A stretch of DNA of 64,000 nt from DATFVA01 sp963839165 (GCA_963839165.1 CAWIUG010000005.1:310001-374000); one strand, 5' to 3'. Counted from the first letter of the stretch, positions 54,036 through 61,671 are shown. Notes: a model not told the origin generated them from the sequence alone. Numbers and translations: made by a program.

Positions 54036-54064
54036 TTGATTTTAAAAATAATTCGGTTTATCTT
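54036..54064 (+). promoter_or_regulatory. Candidate promoter for the tyrA leader transcript
   Basis: TTGATT (54036-54041) and TATCTT (54059-54064) are 17 nt apart. A transcript from here would start near 54071, almost at the leader ATG (54072), making the leader peptide leaderless; that fits the lack of a clear ribosome binding site before the ATG. An alternative further upstream is TTTG (53915-53918) with TAAATTTG (53944-53951), like the Bacteroidota promoter pattern though the spacing is long. Both are tentative. Confidence 0.3.
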
Positions 54065-54071
54065 CATCACT

Positions 54072-54152
54072 ATGAAAATTATAAAAGCTGCATACGGATA
54101 CTATTATTATTACTACTTCGGTAATGAACCGGGCTGCTTTTGCATAATTTGA
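54072..54152 (+). CDS. Tyrosine-rich attenuator leader peptide (tyrA leader)
   Basis: A 26-codon ORF starting ATG and ending TGA, with Tyr at codons 8 and 10-15 and Phe at codon 16 (Y-G-Y-Y-Y-Y-Y-Y-F-G) and another Phe at 23. Seven of 26 residues are Tyr, using both TAC and TAT. It lies upstream of tyrA and the DAHP synthase-chorismate mutase gene and directly precedes an intrinsic terminator. This is the layout of amino-acid leader peptides (trpL, pheL, hisL types), whose ribosome stalls when the encoded amino acid is scarce. No clear Shine-Dalgarno is visible. Not a stand-alone functional protein. Confidence 0.88.
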   Translation: MKIIKAAYGYYYYYYFGNEPGCFCII

Positions 54153-54189
54153 TTAAATAAATATAAATTTTGAAAAAGGTACCCGGTTT
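54126..54189 (+). promoter_or_regulatory. Antiterminator pairing of the tyrA attenuator
   Basis: AACCGGG at 54127-54133, inside the leader ORF just after the Tyr codons, repeats the terminator's 3' arm (54191-54197) exactly. It can therefore pair with CCCGGTT (54182-54188), plus a G-U at 54126/54189, and so sequester the terminator's 5' arm. A ribosome stalled in the Tyr run would leave this segment free, favouring the antiterminator; a freely moving ribosome would cover it while the terminator forms. The pairing is seen in sequence; the switching is inferred. Confidence 0.75.
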
Positions 54190-54208
54190 TAACCGGGTTT
54201 TTTGTTTT
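54181..54208 (+). terminator. Intrinsic terminator of the tyrA attenuator
   Basis: ACCCGGTTTTAACCGGGT (54181-54198) is a perfect palindrome, realistically a 6-7 bp stem with a short U/A loop, followed by T-rich sequence (TTTTTTGTTTT to 54208). It lies between the leader peptide stop and the tyrA start, so it would stop transcription before the structural genes unless the alternative pairing forms. Confidence 0.88.
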
Positions 54209-54230
54209 AAACCAAAAATGATAATTGGTT

Positions 54231-55082
54231 ATGGTTGTTTCGATAATTGGTACTGGTTTAATCGGAGGGTCATTTGCACTCGATATGAAGGCCAGCGGAT
54301 TCTGCAGTAAAATTATCGGCGTCGATTCGAATGCTGAAAACGCAAAAATTGCCCTTAGCCTAAAGATGGTTGATGAAGTAAGAGATTTACCATGCGCTGT
54401 TCGTCAATCTCAGCTTGTAATTGTTGCGGTACCGGTTGATGCCGCGCTTGATATTTTACCTATGGTACTGGATATCGCTGATAGGCAGACGATAATCGAC
54501 ACCGGCTCAACAAAAGTTCCCATCATTCAGGCTGCTTCTCAAAAACAAAACAGAGGAAGGTTTGTTGCTACACATCCCATATGGGGTACAGAGTACAACG
54601 GTCCTAACTCTGCTATGCAGGGCAAGCTGAAGGATAATATAATTGTCATCTGCAATTCAGGCGAAAGCGATCCTGACGCTCTTCTTATCGCAGAACAAAT
54701 GTACGATTCCCTTCAAATGAAAAAAGTTTATATGGAAGCGGGAGCACACGATCTCCATGCTGCATATATCAGTCATTTCCCTCACGTCACTTCATTTGCG
54801 CTTGCATTATCGGTACTGAAAAAAGAAAAGGAAGCGAATACAATACTGCGACTTGCAGGAGCGGGATTTGAGAGCGCAGTGCGCCTGGCAAAAAGCAATC
54901 CCGACATGTGGACCCCCATCCTCAGGCAGAACCGCAGCAATGTACTTGATGTACTCAATGAGCATATAGATAATCTTAATCTGTTCAAAAAGTTTCTGGA
55001 GATTGAAGACTATAATTCAGTCAACAATCTCATTCTGGAGGCGAATAATATTAAAAAGATATTCAGTAAAAAGGAGCTCTGA
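54231..55082 (+). CDS. tyrA: Prephenate dehydrogenase
   Basis: Oxidative decarboxylation of prephenate to 4-hydroxyphenylpyruvate in tyrosine synthesis. The protein (about 283 residues) begins with the NAD(P)-binding IIGTGLIGGSFALD, has ATHPIWGTEYNGP (conserved catalytic His region) and AAYISHFPHVTSFAL. No ACT domain is attached, so feedback control by tyrosine is not evident in the protein itself; transcription attenuation may supply it. ATG at 54231 preferred; TTG at 54225 is possible. 5 nt before the next gene. Confidence 0.93.
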   Translation: MVVSIIGTGLIGGSFALDMKASGFCSKIIGVDSNAENAKIALSLKMVDEVRDLPCAVRQSQLVIVAVPVDAALDILPMVLDIADRQTIIDTGSTKVPIIQAASQKQNRGRFVATHPIWGTEYNGPNSAMQGKLKDNIIVICNSGESDPDALLIAEQMYDSLQMKKVYMEAGAHDLHAAYISHFPHVTSFALALSVLKKEKEANTILRLAGAGFESAVRLAKSNPDMWTPILRQNRSNVLDVLNEHIDNLNLFKKFLEIEDYNSVNNLILEANNIKKIFSKKEL

Positions 55083-55087
55083 TAGTT

Positions 55088-56176
55088 ATGGAAACAGTTC
55101 AGCAAGTTAACAGCAGGATTGACGGTTTATTAAAGAAGCGGCCGCTGATCATCTCGGGTCCATGCAGTGCTGAGACTAGAGAGCAGGTAGTGGGAACAGC
55201 ATCGCAGCTCGCAGATACAGGTATGGTGGATATAATCCGTGCTGGTATTTGGAAGCCAAGGACACGTCCAGGCAATTTTGAAGGTGTGGGTACGAAGGGA
55301 CTCCCCTGGCTTCAGGAGGTAAAACAGAACACGGGACTACCGGTAACAGTCGAAGTAGCAAGCGCAAAGCATATAGAAGACGCGCTGAACTTTGAAGTTG
55401 ATATTCTCTGGATCGGCGCACGTACCACAGTAAACCCGGCCAGCATTAAAGAAGTAGCAAGTGCTTTAAGGGGGGTAGATATTCCAGTGTTCATTAAGAA
55501 TCCAATGAATCCCGATATCGAGCTATGGATTGGAGCGGTAGAAAGAATTGCCAGGGCGGGAGTGAAAAATATCGGTCTTATCCACAGGGGCTTCAGTACT
55601 TACGGGAATACAGAATACCGCAATCCCCCGCTATGGCATCTTGCCATTGAAATGAAAAGACAGAACCCTGAACTAATGATGATCTGCGATCCAACGCATA
55701 TTTCTGGAAGAAGAGATATCATTCTGCGGGTTGCACAGAAAGCAATTAATCTGAATTATGACGGACTAATGATCGAAAGCCATATCAATCCTAACGAAGC
55801 CTGGACGGATGGACAACAACAAATTACTCCCGCAGTATTTAAAGAGATGATGCAGAATATTGTATGGAGAGATGAAAGTCCTGACTGTATCGAATTTGAT
55901 ATTGCCCTTGAAAAGCTGCGGGAGCAAATAAATCAGATCGATGATGAGCTGCTGAATCTTCTCGGCAGGCGTATGAAAGTTTCCGAGCAGATAGGAGAGT
56001 ACAAAAAAGTGAACAATATGACAATCCTGCAGAATTCCAGATGGAACGAAGTTGTGGAAAAAGGAAATCAAGCCGGAAATATCCTCGGCCTGAGTCGTGC
56101 TTTCATAGACCAGTACCTTACAGCAGTGCATATGGAGAGCATCAATCATCAGAACCGGGTGATGAATTCCGTTTAA
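55088..56176 (+). CDS. Bifunctional DAHP synthase (type I-beta)/chorismate mutase
   Basis: First step of the shikimate pathway (PEP plus erythrose-4-phosphate) fused to chorismate mutase. Residues 1-about 265 are a KDPS-like DAHP synthase: ISGPCSAETREQ, AGIWKPRTRPGNFEG, ICDPTHISGRRD and IESHINPNEAWTDG. From about 270 to 350 the AroQ helices follow (LEKLREQINQIDDELLNLLGRRM, core QINQIDDELLNLL). The same fusion order is known in Porphyromonas. Cotranscribed with tyrA and placed behind the Tyr leader, so both branches to Tyr would be controlled together. Confidence 0.95.
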   Translation: METVQQVNSRIDGLLKKRPLIISGPCSAETREQVVGTASQLADTGMVDIIRAGIWKPRTRPGNFEGVGTKGLPWLQEVKQNTGLPVTVEVASAKHIEDALNFEVDILWIGARTTVNPASIKEVASALRGVDIPVFIKNPMNPDIELWIGAVERIARAGVKNIGLIHRGFSTYGNTEYRNPPLWHLAIEMKRQNPELMMICDPTHISGRRDIILRVAQKAINLNYDGLMIESHINPNEAWTDGQQQITPAVFKEMMQNIVWRDESPDCIEFDIALEKLREQINQIDDELLNLLGRRMKVSEQIGEYKKVNNMTILQNSRWNEVVEKGNQAGNILGLSRAFIDQYLTAVHMESINHQNRVMNSV

Positions 56177-56236
56177 GCAGGGATGACTTCCTAAGGAAAA
56201 AAGAATGCTCTACAGCTTAATCTTCAGGTAGGACTG

Positions 56237-56252
56237 TCGGTTAATTAACCGA
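56237..56252. repeat. 16-nt perfect palindrome after the aro gene
   Basis: TCGGTTAATTAACCGA is fully self-complementary and lies 61 nt beyond the DAHP synthase stop; GAATAAA (56251-56257) and TTTATTC (56276-56282) form a second repeat. Together they may end the transcript or bind a protein. No T-tract, so not a standard terminator. The rest of 56177-56341 shows nothing recognisable. Confidence 0.35.
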
Positions 56253-56341
56253 ATAAAGCCCCTCTGAGAGTGTCTTTTATTCAAGGTGAGTAAATATCCC
56301 TCTCATTTAAAAAACTCCCCTCATACGTGAAGATTTCGGCC

Positions 56342-56584
56342 TTAACCTACGCTATGCTGCAAGGAAATTAACCCTTTCAGGTAAGCAATTACTCCAGTGC
56401 AAAAAGAGGCGCCAAACGCAAGAGAAGCAAGAATTGCAACTTCACCAATTCCTATTCCAGAAAACATTTTTATCAACTCTGAAATCTCAAATGGGTGTAA
56501 GAAAAAAATAATGACCAATAAAATCCAGAAAATATGAGAAAATCCAGAAATTATAGTCTCAATTGAAATGGACTTTGTTTTCAT
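56342..56584 (-). CDS. Small two-helix membrane protein, unknown function
   Basis: An 80-residue protein with two membrane helices (FSHIFWILLVIIFFLHPF and a second from about residue 45 to 70, VAILASLAFGASFCTGVIAYL). No family recognised. ATG at 56584 with GAGGTGA 9 nt upstream. A short ORF at 56559-56708 overlaps its start. The isolated, poorly conserved look suggests an accessory gene. Confidence 0.5.
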   Translation of the reverse strand: MKTKSISIETIISGFSHIFWILLVIIFFLHPFEISELIKMFSGIGIGEVAILASLAFGASFCTGVIAYLKGLISLQHSVG

Positions 56585-56708
56585 ACTGATCGCTCACCTC
56601 TTCAATAAAATACTCAACTTCATCTTTAGTATAGTATCTATTACCACCCAATTTAAATAAAGCTTCGGTTATTGCAAGCTGTCGGCTTGAGACACGACAA
56701 ATATTCAC
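56559..56708 (-). CDS. Short ORF possibly coupled to the small membrane protein
   Basis: A 49-codon frame beginning at GTG 56708, with a helix-like middle (RQLAITEALFKLGGNRYY) and acidic end (KDEVEYFIEE). It overlaps the next start by 26 nt, a coupling-like arrangement. Composition is protein-like, but no family is recognised and the start is uncertain; it may be the remnant of a larger gene, since a stop lies just upstream. Confidence 0.25.
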   Translation of the reverse strand: MNICRVSSRQLAITEALFKLGGNRYYTKDEVEYFIEEVSDQYENKVHFN

Positions 56709-56959
56709 GAAATATTTTCCATCTCAATCTGAGTACACTTACGGCACAGCACTCTCAGATGTGAAAAAAATTATCTAATGATGGTTAATAATCCTGAAGA
56801 ATTGGGCCCTTTACCGAGTCGTTATTTAATCATAACCCCAGGGTTCGTAACTATACTCGGTGGAAGGTTAAAGGAAATTGGGATGATGAGTGGCAAGAAA
56901 ATCTATTGGGTACAGAGTGGGTACATTGGCGATGGGGTTGGGAAATTGTTTCAAATCAG

Positions 56960-56993
56960 AAAAGCCTTAAAACAGATCGTATTTAAGGCTTTT
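56960..56993. terminator. Bidirectional intrinsic terminator beside tRNA(CAU)
   Basis: AAAAGCCTTAAA (56960-56971) and TTTAAGGCTTTT (56982-56993) form a perfect 12-bp stem around a 10-nt loop, ending in T residues on both strands. On the minus strand it starts 5 nt after the tRNA gene, so it most likely ends that transcript. The plus-strand region 56709-56959 contains no gene I can support. Confidence 0.75.
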
Positions 56994-56997
56994 TGAG

Positions 56998-57071
56998 TGG
57001 GCCCGGATGGGCTTGAACCACCGACCCTCTGATTATGAGTCAGATGCTCTAACCAACTGAGCTACGGGCCC
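56998..57071 (-). tRNA. tRNA with CAU anticodon (elongator Met, or Ile2)
   Basis: The minus strand folds as a standard cloverleaf: acceptor GGGCCCG/CGGGCCC, D stem GCTC/GAGC, anticodon stem TCTGA/TCAGA with loop CTCATAA (anticodon CAT at 57037-57035), T arm GGTGG-TTCAAGC-CCATC with one G-T pair. CCA is not encoded. The anticodon stem lacks the initiator's three G-C pairs and 1:72 is paired, so it is not the initiator; elongator Met is likely, Ile(CAU) possible. Confidence 0.95.
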
Positions 57072-57143
57072 GAAATTTTAGATGGTTAAAATAATACTAA
57101 TCGTATCTTTTTGCAATGTTTTTCGGGAGTAAGAAGGAATTTT

Positions 57144-57893
57144 TTAATCCTTACTATAGTATTTGTATACATATTGGATTACACCGACAGGCTTGTCATC
57201 CTCATTGAATTTTTCTTCCTCGAGTATATTCCCTTTCTGATCGTACTTGTATTCATACTTGTACAGCATTTTGCCATTCTCGTTATAGGTGGTTGCTGAT
57301 TTTTTTGTCCCGTCATCGTTGTACTCGTATTCTATTTTGAATTCAAGTTTATCGCTTTTGTCATACCAGTCTTCTTCTGTAAGCTCCTGGTTATCATCGT
57401 ATTTATAGATGTAATATTTCTCAACTTTACCATTGAGATTGTACCTGACAGATTTTATCTTATTTCCGTATTTGTTGTATTCGTAGGTATATTTCTTATC
57501 GGCTTTGTTATCCGGGGTGTACCTGATCGTCTGTATCCGATAGTCCTTCTTATTATAGTCGTACTTATAAATGTTATCTACCTTACTGTTTTTTCCGTAG
57601 ATGATCGTTTCTGTCATCAATCCGTCGGGACCATAGTTCAGTGTCGATTGTTTTTCGCCGTTCACCAGTTTTCCATCCTGGTCAAAATCAAAACTTATCT
57701 TATCCACACTCTTTATGTTCTGCCTGTCAATCAGCTCTCTTTCGGCTTCTTCATTAGGCTTAAGGATGGGCTTCTTTTCTTCGGTTACGGTTTCTTCTTT
57801 TTTTCGGGTTGTCTCTTCTGATGATGAGCAGCCGTACCAGTAGACTGAGGTAAGCATAAATATAGTAATCGTAATTAACGTATTAAATTTCAT
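57144..57893 (-). CDS. Lipoprotein with repeated Tyr-Asp-rich (YD-like) strands
   Basis: A lipoprotein of about 249 residues with lipobox VYWYGC, a long charged linker (about 25-60) and then repeated YKYDYNKKDYRIQ, YTYEYNKYGNKIK, YKYDDNQELTEE, YEYNDDGTKKSAT and YEYKYDQKGNILEEE units, akin to RHS/YD or antigenic repeat strands. Exposed surface or periplasmic binding is a guess. ATG at 57893 (GGA 6 nt upstream) is preferred to 57908. A MORN-type lipoprotein gene precedes it. Confidence 0.75.
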   Translation of the reverse strand: MKFNTLITITIFMLTSVYWYGCSSSEETTRKKEETVTEEKKPILKPNEEAERELIDRQNIKSVDKISFDFDQDGKLVNGEKQSTLNYGPDGLMTETIIYGKNSKVDNIYKYDYNKKDYRIQTIRYTPDNKADKKYTYEYNKYGNKIKSVRYNLNGKVEKYYIYKYDDNQELTEEDWYDKSDKLEFKIEYEYNDDGTKKSATTYNENGKMLYKYEYKYDQKGNILEEEKFNEDDKPVGVIQYVYKYYSKD

Positions 57894-57953
57894 TGTCAGT
57901 CCATTCATCTTTTACATATTTCTCTAATTATAATAAAAGTAATGAAAATGAAA

Positions 57954-58467
57954 TTAATGTGGTGTTACGAAACCACTATCAGGTTTCACAATTGTTGAAT
58001 CTATTAATGCTCCGGTGGTATCATAGGTTTTCCAGACACTGTCTCTTTGCCCTGCATTAAAAAATCCTGTTTGTCTGGTTGTGCCGTCGGGATAAGTACC
58101 AGGTCCATTTGCCGTCTGCCCTATCGTTTTTAAACAGTCCAAATGATTCAATCTGTCCGTTGTCGTAAAAATATTTCCATTCCCCTTCATTGCGGTTGTT
58201 TTTCATTCCACCTGACATCAGAATCTGACCATTAGGGTAATAAGATCTGAAGCTGCCTTCCTTTTTGCCATTTACCACATCAAATTCGATCTTCGAACTG
58301 TCCATCTCACCCTTCCAGGTACCGTTAAAGGGTTCTTTGGTTCCTGGTTTATAAATTATAGAATCAATCTTGATATTTACCTGAGTCTTTTCAGGCGACT
58401 CACTGCATGATATGAAAGTTAATATCAGGCAGATTACTGCCGCTGAAAGGATAGTTTGATTTGCCAC
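57954..58467 (-). pseudogene. MORN-repeat lipoprotein interrupted by a frameshift
   Basis: From GTG 58467 the frame encodes a signal peptide with lipobox FISC and then MORN-variant units (FNGTWKGEMDSSKIEF, SYYPNGQILMSGG, WKYFYDNGQIESFG). At about 58098 the frame continues as WYLSRRHN, but a one-base shift gives WYYPDGTTRQTGFFNAGQRD, another good MORN unit, ending at 57954. Deleting one T in TACTTATCC restores a single ORF. Either a real frameshift or a sequencing error; the annotation spans both parts. Confidence 0.75.
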
Positions 58468-58482
58468 ACCGGTTCCGATCTG

Positions 58483-58995
58483 TTATTTGTTCTTCAGTTT
58501 TTTGTATACTGTAAGCAGCTGCTTCTTAGTCTCAGCAAGGTCCTGGGAAATTACCTTAACTTCACCAAGCACGGGCATAAAATTAGTGTCGCCATTCCAG
58601 CGCGGAACGATGTGATAATGGATGTGCTCATGAATTCCCGCCCCGGCAACCTTCCCAAGATTTAATCCCATATTAAATCCTTCAGGATGAAGAACTTCTT
58701 TCAACGCATCATATGCAATGCGCATCTTATGCATTATTTCAAGGTTCTCTTCATCGGTCAGGGATATAAAATCTGATGTATGACGGTAAGGCACAATCAT
58801 CAGGTGGCCGTTGTTGTAAGGATAAAGGTTCATAACAGTGAAGGTGAGTTCTCCTTTGTCGATTACCAGGTTCGAAAGGTCTTCAGGATCTTCATCCATC
58901 ATACCGCAGAAAACACATTCTTCCCCGTCTGTTTCTTTTTTATTCTTAAATGAATCAATATATTGAGACCGCCAGGGTGACCAGAGTTTTTCCAT
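58483..58995 (-). CDS. HIT family hydrolase
   Basis: A 170-residue nucleotide hydrolase/transferase of the HIT family, with HEHIHYHIVPRW as catalytic triad and a zinc-type CVFCGM at about residue 27. The N-terminus MEKLWSPWRSQYI is typical of bacterial AP4A-phosphorylase-like HIT proteins. Likely acts on dinucleoside polyphosphates or adenylates. ATG at 58995, 144 nt after the EF-G gene ends. Confidence 0.9.
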   Translation of the reverse strand: MEKLWSPWRSQYIDSFKNKKETDGEECVFCGMMDEDPEDLSNLVIDKGELTFTVMNLYPYNNGHLMIVPYRHTSDFISLTDEENLEIMHKMRIAYDALKEVLHPEGFNMGLNLGKVAGAGIHEHIHYHIVPRWNGDTNFMPVLGEVKVISQDLAETKKQLLTVYKKLKNK

Positions 58996-59074
58996 TAGAA
59001 TCCATTTTGTTATTGCAGGTTTCTCCCTTAGGTCGTAATGACGGGGAGATTGAAATCGGATCAGAAAAGATTTT

Positions 59075-59121
59075 CCCCTCCCACAAGCCTGCAGACTGGC
59101 AGGACAAAATGACAGGAGGGG
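59075..59121. repeat. Nested inverted repeats between the EF-G paralogue and HIT gene
   Basis: CCCCTCC (59075-59081) pairs with GGAGGGG (59115-59121), enclosing CCTGC (59088-59092) with GCAGG (59099-59103). It lies 18 nt past the stop of the EF-G paralogue. No immediate T-tract on the minus strand, so it may stabilise RNA or reduce read-through instead of acting as a full intrinsic terminator. Confidence 0.5.
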
Positions 59122-59138
59122 TTAAAATCTATCTAAAC

Positions 59139-61232
59139 TTAATTTCCTTCTTCTCTTGACTTATTATATGCATCAATAATCTTTTGTTCTACTTCCTTCG
59201 GCATTTCTTCATAGTATGCAAATTTACGTGTGTGCTTTCCCCTTCCTGAGGTCAAACTCCGAAGTTGGGAACTATATTTATAGAGTTCAGCAAGCGGTAT
59301 GTTCGCTTTGATTATCTGAAAATGACCATCTGAATCCATACCGAGGATCTTTCCTCTGCGGCTTGAGATATCACCCATTACATCACCCATAAATTCTTCG
59401 GGTACTGTAACTTCTATTTCGTATATAGGTTCAAGCAGAACCGGTCTCGCCTCGTGAAAGCCCTTTCTGAAGCCCTGCGATGCCGCAAGCTTGAATGACA
59501 TTTCATCAGAATCGACAGTATGGTATGTTCCGTCAAAAAGCGTGACTTTGACATCGACGACCTGGTTGCCTGATATTACTCCTTTATCCATAGCTTCCTG
59601 CACTCCTTTTTCTACAGCAGGAATGAACCTTCCGGGAACAACACCTCCAACAATGGCATTTACGAACTCAAATCCCTTCCCTCTCTGCAGAGGCTCCATC
59701 TTGAAGTGAATATGTCCGTACTGACCTCTTCCACCCGACTGTTTCTTGTGCTTGTATTCAACATCGTTTACTGTGCCTTTGATAGTCTCTCTGTAAGGAA
59801 CTCTCGGTTCAACAAGGTCAACTTCAACTCCATATCGTTCTTTCAGTCTTTTAACCGCAAGTGACAGCTGAAGCTCTCCCTGCCCGGAAATTATAGTTTG
59901 AGAAATTTCGGGATCAAATTTTACGCTGAATGACGGATCTTCTTCGTGAAGGGTATGAAGTCCGGATGCTATCTTATCTTCATCTCCTTTGGCTTTAGGA
60001 ACGATCGCGCCTCTTATCACTGCCGCCGGAAATTCAATCTGTTTCATTACTACGGGAAATGATTTTGAACTCAGTGTGTTATTGGTATGCGTATCTTTGA
60101 GCTTAACAACCGCTCCAAGATCTCCGGCTTTAAGCTCGGAAACATCTTTACGATTATGGCCATTAAGGATCGAAAGCTGACTTAATCTTTCTGATTTTCC
60201 ATTTGTTTCGTTCAACAGGTCGAGTCCGGCACTTACAGTTCCTGAGTAAACCCTAAACAACGAAAGTTCACCGACATGCTGTTCTGAAATAGTTTTGAAG
60301 ATAAACATAACAGGTTCGCCCGAAGGATTAGGAAGTACCTTTTCGGTTTTTTCTGATTCTTTTACAACCGCATCCTCGCCACCACGGTCGGCTGGTGAAG
60401 GAGTATAAGCAGCTACGAAATCAAGAAAATTATTTATTCCAACGCCTTTAGAAGAAGATACCGCAAAAACAGGAGTAAGACTCCTTTTCAAAAGTGCCTG
60501 CTTAATACCTGTTCGGAGGTCCTCTTCCTGCAGCGAACCATCCTCAAAATATTTATTCATCAACTCTTCGGTTGTCTCTGCTACCTTCTCAATAAACTCT
60601 GTTCTGTAGGATTCAGCTTCATCTTTAAGATCAGCAGGTATTTCCTCTTCGGTAACTTTCCTGCTGCCTGGTTCACCGTAACGGTATACTTTCATCTTCA
60701 GGATATCCAGTACGCCATTGAAGTTTAAACCTTCGGAAACGGGCAGAGTTACTGCAATTGCACCATTAGTTAGTCTATCCCTTGCCTGCAGAAGTGTTTT
60801 ATTAAATGTGCTGTGTTCATTATCTACTTTGTTTATGATAATGGCAGAAGGCAGATTAAATTCATCGATGAATTTTCCAGTCGATTCCGAACCTACTTCA
60901 ACTCCCTCGGCAGATTTTAAAACCATTACAGCCGTATCAGCAATACGCATAGCACTTTTAACATCTCCTATAAAATCGGAATATCCCGGTGTATCCAGGA
61001 GGTTTATCTTTGTACCGTTCCATTCGCAGTGCATAAGACTTGTAGAGATCGATATCTGTTTTTCAATTTCATTCGGGGTATAATCAGATATAGTATTTCC
61101 TTCGGAAATGCTTCCGATCCTGTTGATTTCATTAGCAGTAAATAGGATTATTTCAGATAGGCTGGTTTTACCACTGCCCTGGTGGCCAATAAACGCAATA
61201 TTCCGAATTGCTTCAGTTCCATACTCTTTCAA
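59139..61232 (-). CDS. Elongation factor G-like GTPase (EF-G paralogue)
   Basis: A 697-residue translational GTPase of EF-G layout. G1 reads GHQGSGKTSL, where standard EF-G has GHIDAGKTT; G3 is DTPGYSDF and G4 NKVD. Domains II-V are complete, with RGQYGHIHFKMEP in domain IV and RRGKILGMDSDG in domain V. This G1 form marks the EF-G2-like paralogue group, whose members may act in ribosome recycling or be regulatory; main translocation may rest on another gene. TTG start at 61232 with AGGAGG 7 nt upstream. Confidence 0.92.
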   Translation of the reverse strand: MKEYGTEAIRNIAFIGHQGSGKTSLSEIILFTANEINRIGSISEGNTISDYTPNEIEKQISISTSLMHCEWNGTKINLLDTPGYSDFIGDVKSAMRIADTAVMVLKSAEGVEVGSESTGKFIDEFNLPSAIIINKVDNEHSTFNKTLLQARDRLTNGAIAVTLPVSEGLNFNGVLDILKMKVYRYGEPGSRKVTEEEIPADLKDEAESYRTEFIEKVAETTEELMNKYFEDGSLQEEDLRTGIKQALLKRSLTPVFAVSSSKGVGINNFLDFVAAYTPSPADRGGEDAVVKESEKTEKVLPNPSGEPVMFIFKTISEQHVGELSLFRVYSGTVSAGLDLLNETNGKSERLSQLSILNGHNRKDVSELKAGDLGAVVKLKDTHTNNTLSSKSFPVVMKQIEFPAAVIRGAIVPKAKGDEDKIASGLHTLHEEDPSFSVKFDPEISQTIISGQGELQLSLAVKRLKERYGVEVDLVEPRVPYRETIKGTVNDVEYKHKKQSGGRGQYGHIHFKMEPLQRGKGFEFVNAIVGGVVPGRFIPAVEKGVQEAMDKGVISGNQVVDVKVTLFDGTYHTVDSDEMSFKLAASQGFRKGFHEARPVLLEPIYEIEVTVPEEFMGDVMGDISSRRGKILGMDSDGHFQIIKANIPLAELYKYSSQLRSLTSGRGKHTRKFAYYEEMPKEVEQKIIDAYNKSREEGN

Positions 61233-61279
61233 GGGATTTCCTCCTAAGATTCAAGGTGAGAAGGTTTATGTTATTATTA

Positions 61280-61663
61280 TTATTTTGTGAAGGTTTTCCA
61301 AAAGGTAGAGACTCCGTTAGAAACCGCCGAGAGGTTTTTAAGAAGCCCGTTTACCGGCTTCTCCAAACCCTCCCTGAATTGCTCTTCTAATGCAAGAATC
61401 TTTTCAACCCTGTCAACAACCTTTCCTATAGTTTCTTTTACAGTACCTACCTGGTCCTTTGCTTCGGAAGCCAGGTAGCTAATTTTTTCACTTAGTTGTG
61501 TCGCAGTATTTATTAATGGTTTTACCTGCTCAGACAAATCCTTGATTTCAGACTCGATATCCTTAATTGAATTTGTGATCCTGTTTATGTAAAAGATCAA
61601 TGCGAGGCAAAGGATTGAAGCCGAACATAAAAGCACTATATAAAAGATGCTGACAGTGTCCAT
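61280..61663 (-). CDS. DUF948-like membrane-anchored coiled-coil protein
   Basis: A 127-residue protein with one N-terminal membrane helix (FYIVLLCSASILCLALIFYI) and a long amphipathic helix (residues 30-110), similar to DUF948 proteins of Gram-positives and FCB bacteria. Role unknown; envelope stress has been suggested for relatives. It begins 9 nt after the YtxH gene ends, so the two form a pair. Confidence 0.72.
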   Translation of the reverse strand: MDTVSIFYIVLLCSASILCLALIFYINRITNSIKDIESEIKDLSEQVKPLINTATQLSEKISYLASEAKDQVGTVKETIGKVVDRVEKILALEEQFREGLEKPVNGLLKNLSAVSNGVSTFWKTFTK

Positions 61664-61671
61664 TCTGTTAG

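Noticed and set aside
53916..54152. A longer open frame starting at TTG 53916 that contains the Tyr-rich leader peptide
   Set aside because: The long version has low-complexity Ile/Leu composition, no ribosome binding site and crosses the pirin relic; the 26-codon ORF from ATG 54072 with its terminator explains the region better.
56778..56996. Plus-strand 72-codon frame before the tRNA
   Set aside because: Its 3' end is the arm of a perfect terminator hairpin, no family is recognised and no ribosome binding site precedes it; likely not a gene.
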